Origin: Curtanaerobium respiraculi
GTDB lineage: Bacteria; Actinomycetota; Coriobacteriia; Coriobacteriales; Eggerthellaceae
Reading direction: 5' to 3'
DNA length: 64,000 bases
NCBI RefSeq assembly: GCF_024609215.1
Contig: NZ_JANIPD030000034.1
Location: 124,001-188,000, forward strand
The notes under the pieces are model-generated. The model was not told where the DNA came from. It did not search any database and saw nothing but the letters and a program-made list of their open reading frames with translations. Shown piece after piece: positions 17,000-24,946 of the stretch. The translations under genes were made by a program, and so were the position numbers. How positions within the stretch are numbered: the first letter of the stretch is position 1; each line of letters opens with the position of its first letter.

Positions 17000-18616
17000 A
17001 TGAAAACGGGCGACACCCTCGTCATCATCGCGATTCTCATCTACTTCATCGTGGTGCTCACCATCGGCTTCATATACGCGAAGCGCTCGAACTCGTCGGC
17101 ATCCGAATACTTCCTCGGGGGGCGCAAGGTGGGCCCGTGGTTCACGGCGCTTTCCGCGGAGGCGTCCGACATGTCCGGCTACCTTCTCATGGGGCTGCCC
17201 GGGCTCGCCTACTTCACCGGCGCCGCCGACGCGGGCTGGACGGCGGTGGGCCTCGCCATCGGCACGTATCTGAACTGGCTGCTCGTCGCGAAGAGGCTGC
17301 GGCGCTATTCCGTCGTCGCGAACGACTCCATCACGCTGCCCGGATTCTACAGCAACCGCTTCCATGACGAGAAGAACACCGTGGGCACCATCGCGGCGGC
17401 CATCATCCTCGTGTTCTTCTGCGTGTATACGGGCAGCTGCTTCGTCACCGTGGGCAAGCTGTTCAACACGCTGTTCGGCTGGGATTATTCGCTGATGATG
17501 GCGTTCGGCGCCATCATCGTGTTCCTCTACACCATGGTCGGCGGTTACCTCTCCGTGGTGGCAACGGACTTCGTGCAAGGATGCCTGATGTTCTTCGCTC
17601 TCGCCGTCGTGGTGATCGGATCCATCGCCATGGCGGGAGGCATCGGCAACACGGTCGCGTTTCTCACCGACATCCCCGGCTACCTTTCCATGACGCAGAT
17701 GGCGACCCCCGCCCTCGATGCCGCCAAGGCGCAGCTCGTCGAGGACGGCCGGCCGCTCTTCGGCGACGCCTCCGAATACGGCATCCTCACCATCGTCTCC
17801 ACCCTGAGCTGGGGCCTGGGCTATTTCGGCATGCCGCAGGTGCTCGTCCGCTTCATGGGCATACGCGGCGAGAGGGAAGTGAAGACGAGTCGCCGCATCG
17901 CCATCGTCTGGGTGGTCATCAGCATGTTCAGCGCCGTCATGATAGGCATCATCGGGCGATCCGTCCTCCCCACCCAGCTGCTCTCCCACTCGGCCGCGGA
18001 AAGCATCTTCATCGTGCTTGCCCAGATCATGCTCCCCTCGTTCATGTGCGGCATCGTCGTGTCGGGCATCCTGGCCGCCAGCATGTCATCCGCATCCTCC
18101 TACCTGCTCATCACGGGTTCCAGCGTGGCTGAGAACATCTACCGAAGCATCTTCAAGAAGGACGCGACCGACGAGCAGGTGCTCATCGTCTCCCGCATCA
18201 CGCTCGCCGCCGTGCTGCTGCTGGGCATATTCATCGCCTGGGACGAGAATTTCGTCATCTTCACCGTCGTCTCGTATGCGTGGGCGGGCCTGGGCGCCAG
18301 CTTCGGCCCTCTGACGCTCTTCGCGCTGTTCTGGAAGCGCACGACCAAACAGGGCGCTATCGCGGGCATGCTCACCGGCGCGCTCACGGTGCTCATCTGG
18401 CACAACTTCATCAAGCCCTTGGGCGGCATCTTCGGCATCTACGAGCTTCTGCCCGCGTTCCTGCTGGGGTGCCTTGCGATCTTCGTCGTGTCGAAGCTCT
18501 CCCCCGGTCCGAGCCAGGAGATCCTCGATGACTTCGCCGCCTATGAAAGCCATGACATCGTGGCGGAGCGGAACATGGAGGTCGTGCTGGAGGACGGCAT
18601 GACGCTGAACGATTAA
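17000..18616 (+). CDS. putP: PutP-type sodium:solute symporter
   Basis: A 538-residue inner-membrane carrier of the SSS family with about 13 helices. It matches the sodium/proline branch: EYFLGGRKVGPWFTALSAEA near residue 38, the sodium-site region SDMSGYLLMGLPG, GYFGMPQVLVRFM near 275, and SGILAASMSSASSYLLITGS near 358. The family moves proline (or related solutes) inward with sodium ions. AGAGGAA precedes ATG 17000. The same frame runs up through the tRNA region but has no start there. A TATACT hexamer at 16950-16955 could be its -10 element. Proline is the best guess from similarity alone. Confidence 0.88.
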   Translation: MKTGDTLVIIAILIYFIVVLTIGFIYAKRSNSSASEYFLGGRKVGPWFTALSAEASDMSGYLLMGLPGLAYFTGAADAGWTAVGLAIGTYLNWLLVAKRLRRYSVVANDSITLPGFYSNRFHDEKNTVGTIAAAIILVFFCVYTGSCFVTVGKLFNTLFGWDYSLMMAFGAIIVFLYTMVGGYLSVVATDFVQGCLMFFALAVVVIGSIAMAGGIGNTVAFLTDIPGYLSMTQMATPALDAAKAQLVEDGRPLFGDASEYGILTIVSTLSWGLGYFGMPQVLVRFMGIRGEREVKTSRRIAIVWVVISMFSAVMIGIIGRSVLPTQLLSHSAAESIFIVLAQIMLPSFMCGIVVSGILAASMSSASSYLLITGSSVAENIYRSIFKKDATDEQVLIVSRITLAAVLLLGIFIAWDENFVIFTVVSYAWAGLGASFGPLTLFALFWKRTTKQGAIAGMLTGALTVLIWHNFIKPLGGIFGIYELLPAFLLGCLAIFVVSKLSPGPSQEILDDFAAYESHDIVAERNMEVVLEDGMTLND

Positions 18617-18709
18617 TTCTCCGCCTCGGGTGTAGACCGCCCCGCGGCTTCGTGCCAAACTAGAAACCCCGCGCGATGGGTAGCGGGGCGGTTTTCGGAA
18701 GGGAGAACG

Positions 18710-19942
18710 ATGGGGACGCTGCACGCCGCATACGAAGATTGGAAAGCCCGGGGATTGGCGCTGAACATGGCGCGCGGCAAGCCCTCGTCGGCGCAGCTCG
18801 ACCTGAGCCGCCCGATGCTCGATGTCCTTGCGGGCGATTCCGACCTCTCCGCGGTCGACGGGACCGACTGCCGCAACTACGGCGTGGGCACGGGCCTGCC
18901 CGAGGCGCGGGAGCTGATGGCCTGCATGCTCGATGACGACCCCGAGCACGTGATCGTGGGCGGTGAGTCCAGCTTGAACATGATGTACGATGCGATCGCG
19001 CGCCTGTGGTGCTTCGGCACGCATGGATCGACCCCGTGGGGCAAGCTGGATACCGTGAGGTGGATCTGCCCGATCCCCGGATACGATCGGCACTTCGGCA
19101 TCACCGAGCTCTTCGGCATCCAGATGGCCAACGTCCCCTTGAACGAGGACGGCCCCGACATGGACGCCGTTGAGGCCCTGGCAGCGGATCCCGCCGTGAA
19201 GGGGATATGGTGCGTCCCTACGTACAGCAACCCCACCGGATGCACCTATTCCGACGAGGTGGTCGACAGGTTGGCGTCCATGCGGGCCGCGGATGACTTC
19301 CGCATCTTCTGGGACAACGCATATTGCGTGCACCACCTCTACCCCGCCCCTCGGCAGGACCATGTGAAGGATATCGCGCGCGCCTGCGTGGCCGCCGGCA
19401 ACCCCGACCGCGCCTTCAAGTTCGCCAGCACAAGCAAGATCACGTTCCCCGGCGCCGGCATCTCGGCCCTCGCCTCGAGCGAGACGAACATCGCCGAAGC
19501 GGCGCGAATGATGAACGTGCAGATCATCGGCCACGACAAGCTCAACCAGCTCCGGCACGTGCGATTCCTGAAAGACGCCGAGGGCATCGCCGCGCACATG
19601 GCGAAGCACGCCGAGCTCATCCGCCCGAAGTTCGAGTTGGTCGAGAGGACGTTCGGCGAGCAGCTTCAGGGTCTCGGATGCAGGTGGACGACGCCCCGCG
19701 GTGGGTATTTCATCACCTTCACGGGACCTGAGGGCACGGCGAAGCGCATCGTGGAGCTCGCCAAGGAGGCGGGCGTGACGCTGACCGCAGCCGGCGCTCC
19801 GTTCCCCTACCATAGCGACCCCGACGACTCCGTCATCCGCATCGCCCCGACCCTCCCCTCCCTCGAGGATTTGGGCCAGGCGCTTCAGATCTTCTGCCTC
19901 TGCGTTAAGCTCGCCTGCGGGGAGGCATCCAACGCAAGATAG
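18710..19942 (+). CDS. class I aminotransferase, aspartate/alanine type
   Basis: A PLP-dependent aminotransferase of 410 residues from the actinobacterial aspartate aminotransferase group. Evidence: GKPSSAQLDLSRPM near the N-terminus, NYGVGTGLPEARELM for the substrate loop, YSNPTG (the N-P-x-G motif near residue 164), the aspartate of WDNAYCVHHL near 203, and the Schiff-base lysine in STSKITFPGAGIS near 244. It would interconvert an amino acid and a 2-oxo acid, probably aspartate and oxaloacetate. GAAGGGAG lies ahead of ATG 18710. It stands alone after the symporter. Confidence 0.85.
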   Translation: MGTLHAAYEDWKARGLALNMARGKPSSAQLDLSRPMLDVLAGDSDLSAVDGTDCRNYGVGTGLPEARELMACMLDDDPEHVIVGGESSLNMMYDAIARLWCFGTHGSTPWGKLDTVRWICPIPGYDRHFGITELFGIQMANVPLNEDGPDMDAVEALAADPAVKGIWCVPTYSNPTGCTYSDEVVDRLASMRAADDFRIFWDNAYCVHHLYPAPRQDHVKDIARACVAAGNPDRAFKFASTSKITFPGAGISALASSETNIAEAARMMNVQIIGHDKLNQLRHVRFLKDAEGIAAHMAKHAELIRPKFELVERTFGEQLQGLGCRWTTPRGGYFITFTGPEGTAKRIVELAKEAGVTLTAAGAPFPYHSDPDDSVIRIAPTLPSLEDLGQALQIFCLCVKLACGEASNAR

Positions 19943-20177
19943 GCATCCTCGATCCATCCCAATCCGCGAATTAGTCGACTTTTGCCCCGCATCCATGGGG
20001 CAGCGGGACAACCGCCACCATCCGCGCTGTGAATCAGCTGGCATTTGATCCGATACTCACGATGCCCCTAGCGGTTTCGGCATCAACATGTGAGCTGACC
20101 GATCATCGGCCGGCTCGCATGGTTTTTGAGCGCCCCCAATAGCAGTTTGGGTTACACGATGCCGATAAATTATTATT

Positions 20178-20394
20178 CGCGGAGAAGATAACCGATTTTC
20201 TGCGTGGAATTTGGACTTAGGAGCCTTTTTTTTGTGAAAGCGCGCGGTATTTCGGGCATTTTCACCCGTCAATAGACTCCCAAAAAAATCCCGGATACAA
20301 ACCCCCAGGTCGCAGAATTCGCGTCGGCAATGCACGAGAGTGCATGTGCTCCTAAGTCCAAAATCCATGCACAAATCGACTCATTTTCTCCGCG
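20178..20394. repeat. 217-bp element with 44-47 bp imperfect inverted ends
   Basis: Bases 20181-20224 and the reverse complement of 20348-20391 align without gaps over 44 positions with ten mismatches. The innermost 15 bases (TTTGGACTTAGGAGC) are identical. CGCGGAGAA can be added at both outer ends. The 120-base middle is A/T-rich and codes for nothing convincing. It lies in an 830-base gap between the aminotransferase and nifJ and looks like a non-autonomous (MITE-like) element or a paired structural RNA. The rest of that gap (19943-20177 and 20395-20600) shows no gene. Confidence 0.65.
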
Positions 20395-20600
20395 CGCTCC
20401 GATTGCCTCGGGTTTTTCGGACATCGGATTGTGGCACGCGCGCATGATTCCGCGATGGACGATCGCGTACCGAATCAGGGGCTATAGGCCGTTGATGCAA
20501 ACGAAGCGTCCGTCGCTTGGAATCATAGGTGTCACGCTCCGGCTCGAAGAAAGGGACAACGACCGCCAATGGACGCTTGAAGAGACGGCAGGTTAGACTA

Positions 20601-20639
20601 AAGGGACTGACTCCGGAGGAGTTCCGGAACCAGTCCCTT
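20601..20639. terminator. nested hairpin between aminotransferase and nifJ
   Basis: AAGGGACTG (20601-20609) pairs with CAGTCCCTT (20631-20639), and CTCCGGA with TTCCGGA inside. It lies in the gap where the rightward and leftward units meet, so it could terminate either. The U run is weak on both strands. Confidence 0.5.
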
Positions 20640-20771
20640 GCGGCTTAGCCTTTTATTTATCGCGTCCAAGTTTTTGGGGCGCAGTTCATTTCGCGGGCGG
20701 GGCGTCGTTGCGAGCGTCGATCGACAGGGCGCCTCGTTCCCCCGGCGGGAACGCTAGGGGAACGCGTTTGG

Positions 20772-23700
20772 CTATGCGTCCGCGTACATGTCCTTCAGCT
20801 TCAGCAGGTGCTTGTAGCGGTTCAGCGCGAAGTCCTCGTTCTCCTCGAACAGGGTCTCGGCGCGATCCGGGAACTCGCGGGTCAGGCGGCTGTAACGCGC
20901 CTCGTTCATGAGGAACTCGCGGTACCCGCCCTTCGGCTCCTTGCAGTCGAGCGTGAACTTCTTGCCGGCCGGCGCGTCGGGGTTGAACCGGAAGAGGTTC
21001 CAGTACCCGCAATCCACGGCCTTCTTCATCTCGATCTGGCAATTCTTCATGCCGCCCTTGATGGAGTGCATCTCGCAGGGGCTGTATGCGATGATCAGCG
21101 ACGGGCCGTCGTAGGCCTCCGCCTCGGTGAGGGCCTTGACCGTCTGGGCCTGGGTCGCGCCCATGGCGATCTGCGCCACGTACACGTAGCCGTAGCTCAT
21201 CGCCAGCTCGGCGAGGCTCTTCTTCTGCACTTCCTTGCCGGCGGCGGCGAACTGCGCCACCTGGCCGATGTTGGAAGCCTTGGATGCCTGCCCGCCCGTG
21301 TTGGAGTAGACCTCGGTGTCGAACACCAGGACGTTGACGTTCTCGCGGCTCGCCAGCACGTGGTCCAAGCCGCCGTAGCCGATGTCGTACGCCCAGCCGT
21401 CGCCGCCGAAGATCCAATAGCTCTTCTTGGAGAGGAACTTCTTGCGGGCGATGATGTCCCGGGCCGCCTCGCCCACCTGGGCGTCGCCGACGATGCCCTC
21501 GAGCGCGGAGGCGAACGCCTTGGAGGCCCCGTCGCTCGCGGCGCTATCCTCGCGGGTGTCGAGCCATTCCTGGGCCGCGGCCCTCACGTCGGCGGGAACG
21601 TCGGCATCCAAGATCCGCCGTGCCTCGAGGGCGAGCTCGTGGCGCACCGCCTCGTGGCCGACGCGCATGCCCAGGCCGAATTCGGCGTTGTCCTCGAACA
21701 GGCTGTTGCACCAGGCAGGGCCGCGACCCTCAGCCGTGGTGGTGTACGGGGACGTCGCCGCGGGGTTGCCCCAGATGCTCGAGCAGCCGGTTGCGTTGGC
21801 GATGTACATGCGGTCGCCGAACAGCTGAGTGACCAGGCGGGCGTAGCTGGTCTCGGCGCAGCCCGCGCACGACCCGCTGAATTCGAGCAGCGGTTTCTTG
21901 AACTGGCTGTCCTTGACCGTGGTGCCCGTGGTCTCCGGCTTCTCCACGACGTCCGCCACGCAGTAATCGAAGATCTTCTGCTTCGGCAGCTCGCCGCCGG
22001 TGGGCTTCATGACGAGCGAATCCGTGGGGCAGGTGCTCACGCAGACGCCGCAGCCCATGCAGTCCAGCGGGCTCACGGCCAGGGTGTACTGGTAGCCCTT
22101 GCCCTTGACTTTCGGGCCCTTCGCGTCGAGCAGCGGCGTCCCGGCAGGAGCGGCGGCCGCCTCCTCTGCGGAAAGGATGAAGGGGCGGATGGTCGCATGC
22201 GGGCACACGAACGAGCATTGGTTGCACTGGATGCACGTATCGGGGTTCCACGATGCGACGTTGACGGCGAGTCCGCGCTTCTCGTATGCGCTCGCGCCCA
22301 AGGGCCACTGGCCGTCGGCATGGTTCGCGAAGGCGGACACCGGCAGGCGGTCGCCGTCCATCTTGCCGACTGGCTGCATGATCTCGGTGACCATCTTCAC
22401 CAGCGCGGGATCTCCCGCCAAAGGCTCGGCGTCGGCATCGTCGACGGCGTTCGCCCACTCGGCGGGCACGTCGACCTTCACGAATGCGGTGGCGCCGGCG
22501 TCGATGGCCTTGTGGTTCATGTCGACGATGTCCTGCCCCTTCTTCAGGTAGGACTTCGTGGCGGCGTCCTTCATGTACTGCAGGGCCTCTTCCTGCGGAA
22601 GCACGCCGGCGAGCGCGAAGAACGCGCTTTGCAGCGTGGTGTTGGTGCGCTTGCCCATGCCCACCTTCGCCGCGAGGTCGATGGCGTCGATGATGTAGAG
22701 CTGCACGTCGTTCTGCGCGATGTAACGCTTGGTTTCGGCGTTCAGGTGCTGCGAAAGCTCGTCGGCGCTCCACTGGCAGTTGATGAGCAGCGTGCCGCCC
22801 GGCTTCACGTCCTGGGCGATGCGGAAGCCCTTGACCAGGTAGGCGGGCACATGGCACGCCACGAAATCGGCTTTGGTCACGTAGTAGGGGCTTCGGATGG
22901 GGTTGTCCCCGAAGCGCAGGTGGCTGATGGTCACGCCGCCCGTCTTCTTGGAATCGTACTGGAAGTACGCCTGCACGTACTTGTCGGTATGGTCGCCGAT
23001 GATCTTGACGCTGTTTTTGTTCGCGCCCACGGTGCCGTCGCCGCCGAGGCCCCAGAACTTGCACTCGATGGTGCCGGGGGCGGAAGTGTTGGGGCAGTTC
23101 GGGTCTTCAAGCAGGCTGAGGTTGGTCACGTCGTCGACGATGCCCACGGTGAACTCGCGTGCGGGCCGATCCTTCTCAAGCTCGTCGAAAATGGCGAAGG
23201 CGCTGGAGGGAGGTGTGTCCTTGCTGCCGAGGCCGTAGCGGCCGCCCACCACGGTGATGCCGGTTTTGCCGGACTCGTACAGGGCGTTGATGACATCCTG
23301 GTACAAGGGCTCGCCGATGCTGCCGGGTTCCTTGGTGCGGTCCATGACCGCGATCTTCTCCACGGTTTCGGGGAGCACGCCCACGAAATGCCCGATGCTG
23401 AACGGGCGGTACAGGCGCACCTTCACCAGGCCCACCTTCTCGCCGTGGGCGTTCAGGTAGTCGATGACCTCTTCCAGCACGTCGCAGAAGCTGCCCATGC
23501 ACACGACCACGCGGTCGGCGTCGGGCGCTCCGTAGTAATTGAACAGGCCGTAATCGGTGCCGAGCTTCTCGTTCACCTTGCCCATGCATTCTTCCACCAC
23601 GGCGGGCAGGGCATCGTAGACGCCGTTGCAGGCCTCGCGGTTCTGGAAGAAGATGTCGCCGTTCTCATGCGTGCCGCGCATGGCGGGATGCTCCGGGTTC

Positions 23701-24323
23701 AGCGCGTGATCGCGGAACGCCTTCACGGCATCGAAGTCGCACATGTCGGCAAGGTCGTCGTAATCCCACACGGCGATCTTCTGATACTCGTGCGAGGTGC
23801 GGAAGCCATCGAAGAAGTTGAGGAACGGCACGCGACCCTTGATGGCGGCAAGATGCGCGACGGCCGACAGGTCCATCACCTCCTGGACGTTGCCTTCGGC
23901 CAGGAGCGCGAAGCCGGTCTGGCGGCAGGTCATCACGTCGGAGTGGTCGCCGAAGATGTTCAGGCTCTGCGTGGCGACGGTGCGCGCCGACACGTGGAAC
24001 ACGGCGGGAAGCTGCTCCGCGGCGATCTTGTACATGTTGGGGATCATGAGGAGCAAGCCTTGGGAGGCGGTGTAGGTGGACGTGAGGGCGCCCGCGGTCA
24101 GAGAGCCGTGCACGGTGCCCGACGCGCCGCCTTCGCTCTGCATCTCGACGACGTTGACGGTGGAGCCGAAGATGTTCTTCCGGCCGTTCGCCGCCCACTG
24201 GTCGACGAAGTCGGCCATGGGGCTGCTGGGGGTAATGGGGTAGATGCCCGCCACCTCGGTGAACGCATAGGAAACATGCGCGGCGGCGGTGTTGCCATCC
24301 ATTGACTTGAATTCTCTCGCCAT
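20772..24323 (-). CDS. nifJ: pyruvate:ferredoxin (flavodoxin) oxidoreductase
   Basis: A single-chain pyruvate:ferredoxin oxidoreductase of 1183 residues, the full family length. It converts pyruvate and CoA to acetyl-CoA and CO2 while reducing ferredoxin. Features in order: the N-terminal TPP-pyrimidine domain (AGIYPITPSSPMADFVDQW), the gamma domain, a two-cluster ferredoxin insert (CIQCNQCSFVCPHA near residue 690, CMGCGVCVSTCP near 745), then the TPP-binding domain with GDGWAYDIGYGGLDH near 965. A third cluster site uses CAGCAE. The start ATG 24323 has AAGGAGAGG; a longer in-frame start lacks one. Hairpin-forming sequence lies at 20735-20753 just past the stop. It stands alone and is central to anaerobic metabolism. 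Confidence 0.96.
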   Translation of the reverse strand: MAREFKSMDGNTAAAHVSYAFTEVAGIYPITPSSPMADFVDQWAANGRKNIFGSTVNVVEMQSEGGASGTVHGSLTAGALTSTYTASQGLLLMIPNMYKIAAEQLPAVFHVSARTVATQSLNIFGDHSDVMTCRQTGFALLAEGNVQEVMDLSAVAHLAAIKGRVPFLNFFDGFRTSHEYQKIAVWDYDDLADMCDFDAVKAFRDHALNPEHPAMRGTHENGDIFFQNREACNGVYDALPAVVEECMGKVNEKLGTDYGLFNYYGAPDADRVVVCMGSFCDVLEEVIDYLNAHGEKVGLVKVRLYRPFSIGHFVGVLPETVEKIAVMDRTKEPGSIGEPLYQDVINALYESGKTGITVVGGRYGLGSKDTPPSSAFAIFDELEKDRPAREFTVGIVDDVTNLSLLEDPNCPNTSAPGTIECKFWGLGGDGTVGANKNSVKIIGDHTDKYVQAYFQYDSKKTGGVTISHLRFGDNPIRSPYYVTKADFVACHVPAYLVKGFRIAQDVKPGGTLLINCQWSADELSQHLNAETKRYIAQNDVQLYIIDAIDLAAKVGMGKRTNTTLQSAFFALAGVLPQEEALQYMKDAATKSYLKKGQDIVDMNHKAIDAGATAFVKVDVPAEWANAVDDADAEPLAGDPALVKMVTEIMQPVGKMDGDRLPVSAFANHADGQWPLGASAYEKRGLAVNVASWNPDTCIQCNQCSFVCPHATIRPFILSAEEAAAAPAGTPLLDAKGPKVKGKGYQYTLAVSPLDCMGCGVCVSTCPTDSLVMKPTGGELPKQKIFDYCVADVVEKPETTGTTVKDSQFKKPLLEFSGSCAGCAETSYARLVTQLFGDRMYIANATGCSSIWGNPAATSPYTTTAEGRGPAWCNSLFEDNAEFGLGMRVGHEAVRHELALEARRILDADVPADVRAAAQEWLDTREDSAASDGASKAFASALEGIVGDAQVGEAARDIIARKKFLSKKSYWIFGGDGWAYDIGYGGLDHVLASRENVNVLVFDTEVYSNTGGQASKASNIGQVAQFAAAGKEVQKKSLAELAMSYGYVYVAQIAMGATQAQTVKALTEAEAYDGPSLIIAYSPCEMHSIKGGMKNCQIEMKKAVDCGYWNLFRFNPDAPAGKKFTLDCKEPKGGYREFLMNEARYSRLTREFPDRAETLFEENEDFALNRYKHLLKLKDMYADA

Positions 24324-24462
24324 ACAACCTCTCCTTAGACGAAATGACCCTCGCATCCTATCAAGACGGAGTCCAAGACGATTTTACCGCATCGTCAGGA
24401 GCATCAGTTTTCGGCAAGCGGATTAATGTGTGGATGCACGGTGAAGAAGGACATCCCGGCGG

Positions 24463-24942
24463 CTATTGTTGTCGCAGCTCCTTGCCGAGTTCGCGCGCGA
24501 GCAGCGGGAACAGGGCGGCGCAGGTCTCGTCCAGCTTGGCCTTCTTCAGCTGGCATTCCCACACCACGTGCACCCTCCACCCCGCCTGCTGCAAGGCGAG
24601 TATGTTGGCAACGTCGCGCTCCTGGTTGCGGTTGAATTTCAGCGTCCAGTACTCGATGTTCGATCGGGGGGCGCGCGGACGGCAGTATGGGCACCGATGC
24701 CAGAAGCAGCCGTTCACGAACAGGGCCACCTTCTTGCCCGGCCAGGCGATATCGGGATGCCCCGGCGCCTTCCATTGCAGGCGGTAGCCGCCCAGGCCCA
24801 CCTCCCGCAGGCGCGCGCGCATCAACAGCTCGGGCTTGGTGTCGGCGCGCTTGTTGCCCTGCATCGACCTATGCACGGCGGGGCTCACCGGAGAGCGCTC
24901 CCCGCTTTCCCGATCCGGCCGTCCGGCAGCTTCCCCGACCAT
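24463..24942 (-). CDS. Vsr-type very short patch repair endonuclease
   Basis: A 159-residue endonuclease related to E. coli Vsr, which nicks DNA beside T:G mismatches made by deamination of 5-methylcytosine. Conserved sites are present: DTKPE near the N-terminus, GHPDIAWPGKKVALFVNGCFWH (in shorter parts: PDI, FVNGCFWH) holding the Asp/His zinc and metal residues, CPYC for zinc, and the tail GWRVHVVWECQL. The ATG lies four bases after the stop of the large membrane protein gene, so it is translated from that mRNA. No cytosine methylase gene, the usual partner, is visible in the window. Confidence 0.85.
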   Translation of the reverse strand: MVGEAAGRPDRESGERSPVSPAVHRSMQGNKRADTKPELLMRARLREVGLGGYRLQWKAPGHPDIAWPGKKVALFVNGCFWHRCPYCRPRAPRSNIEYWTLKFNRNQERDVANILALQQAGWRVHVVWECQLKKAKLDETCAALFPLLARELGKELRQQ

Positions 24943-24946
24943 GCCG

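Noticed and set aside
20330-20596. 88-codon plus-strand frame between the aminotransferase and nifJ
   Set aside because: It overlaps one arm of the inverted-repeat element, has no ribosome site and no family similarity.
20808-24305. Plus-strand open frame of more than 1100 codons opposite nifJ
   Set aside because: Antisense shadow of the real oxidoreductase: the protein is low in complexity and unrelated to any family.
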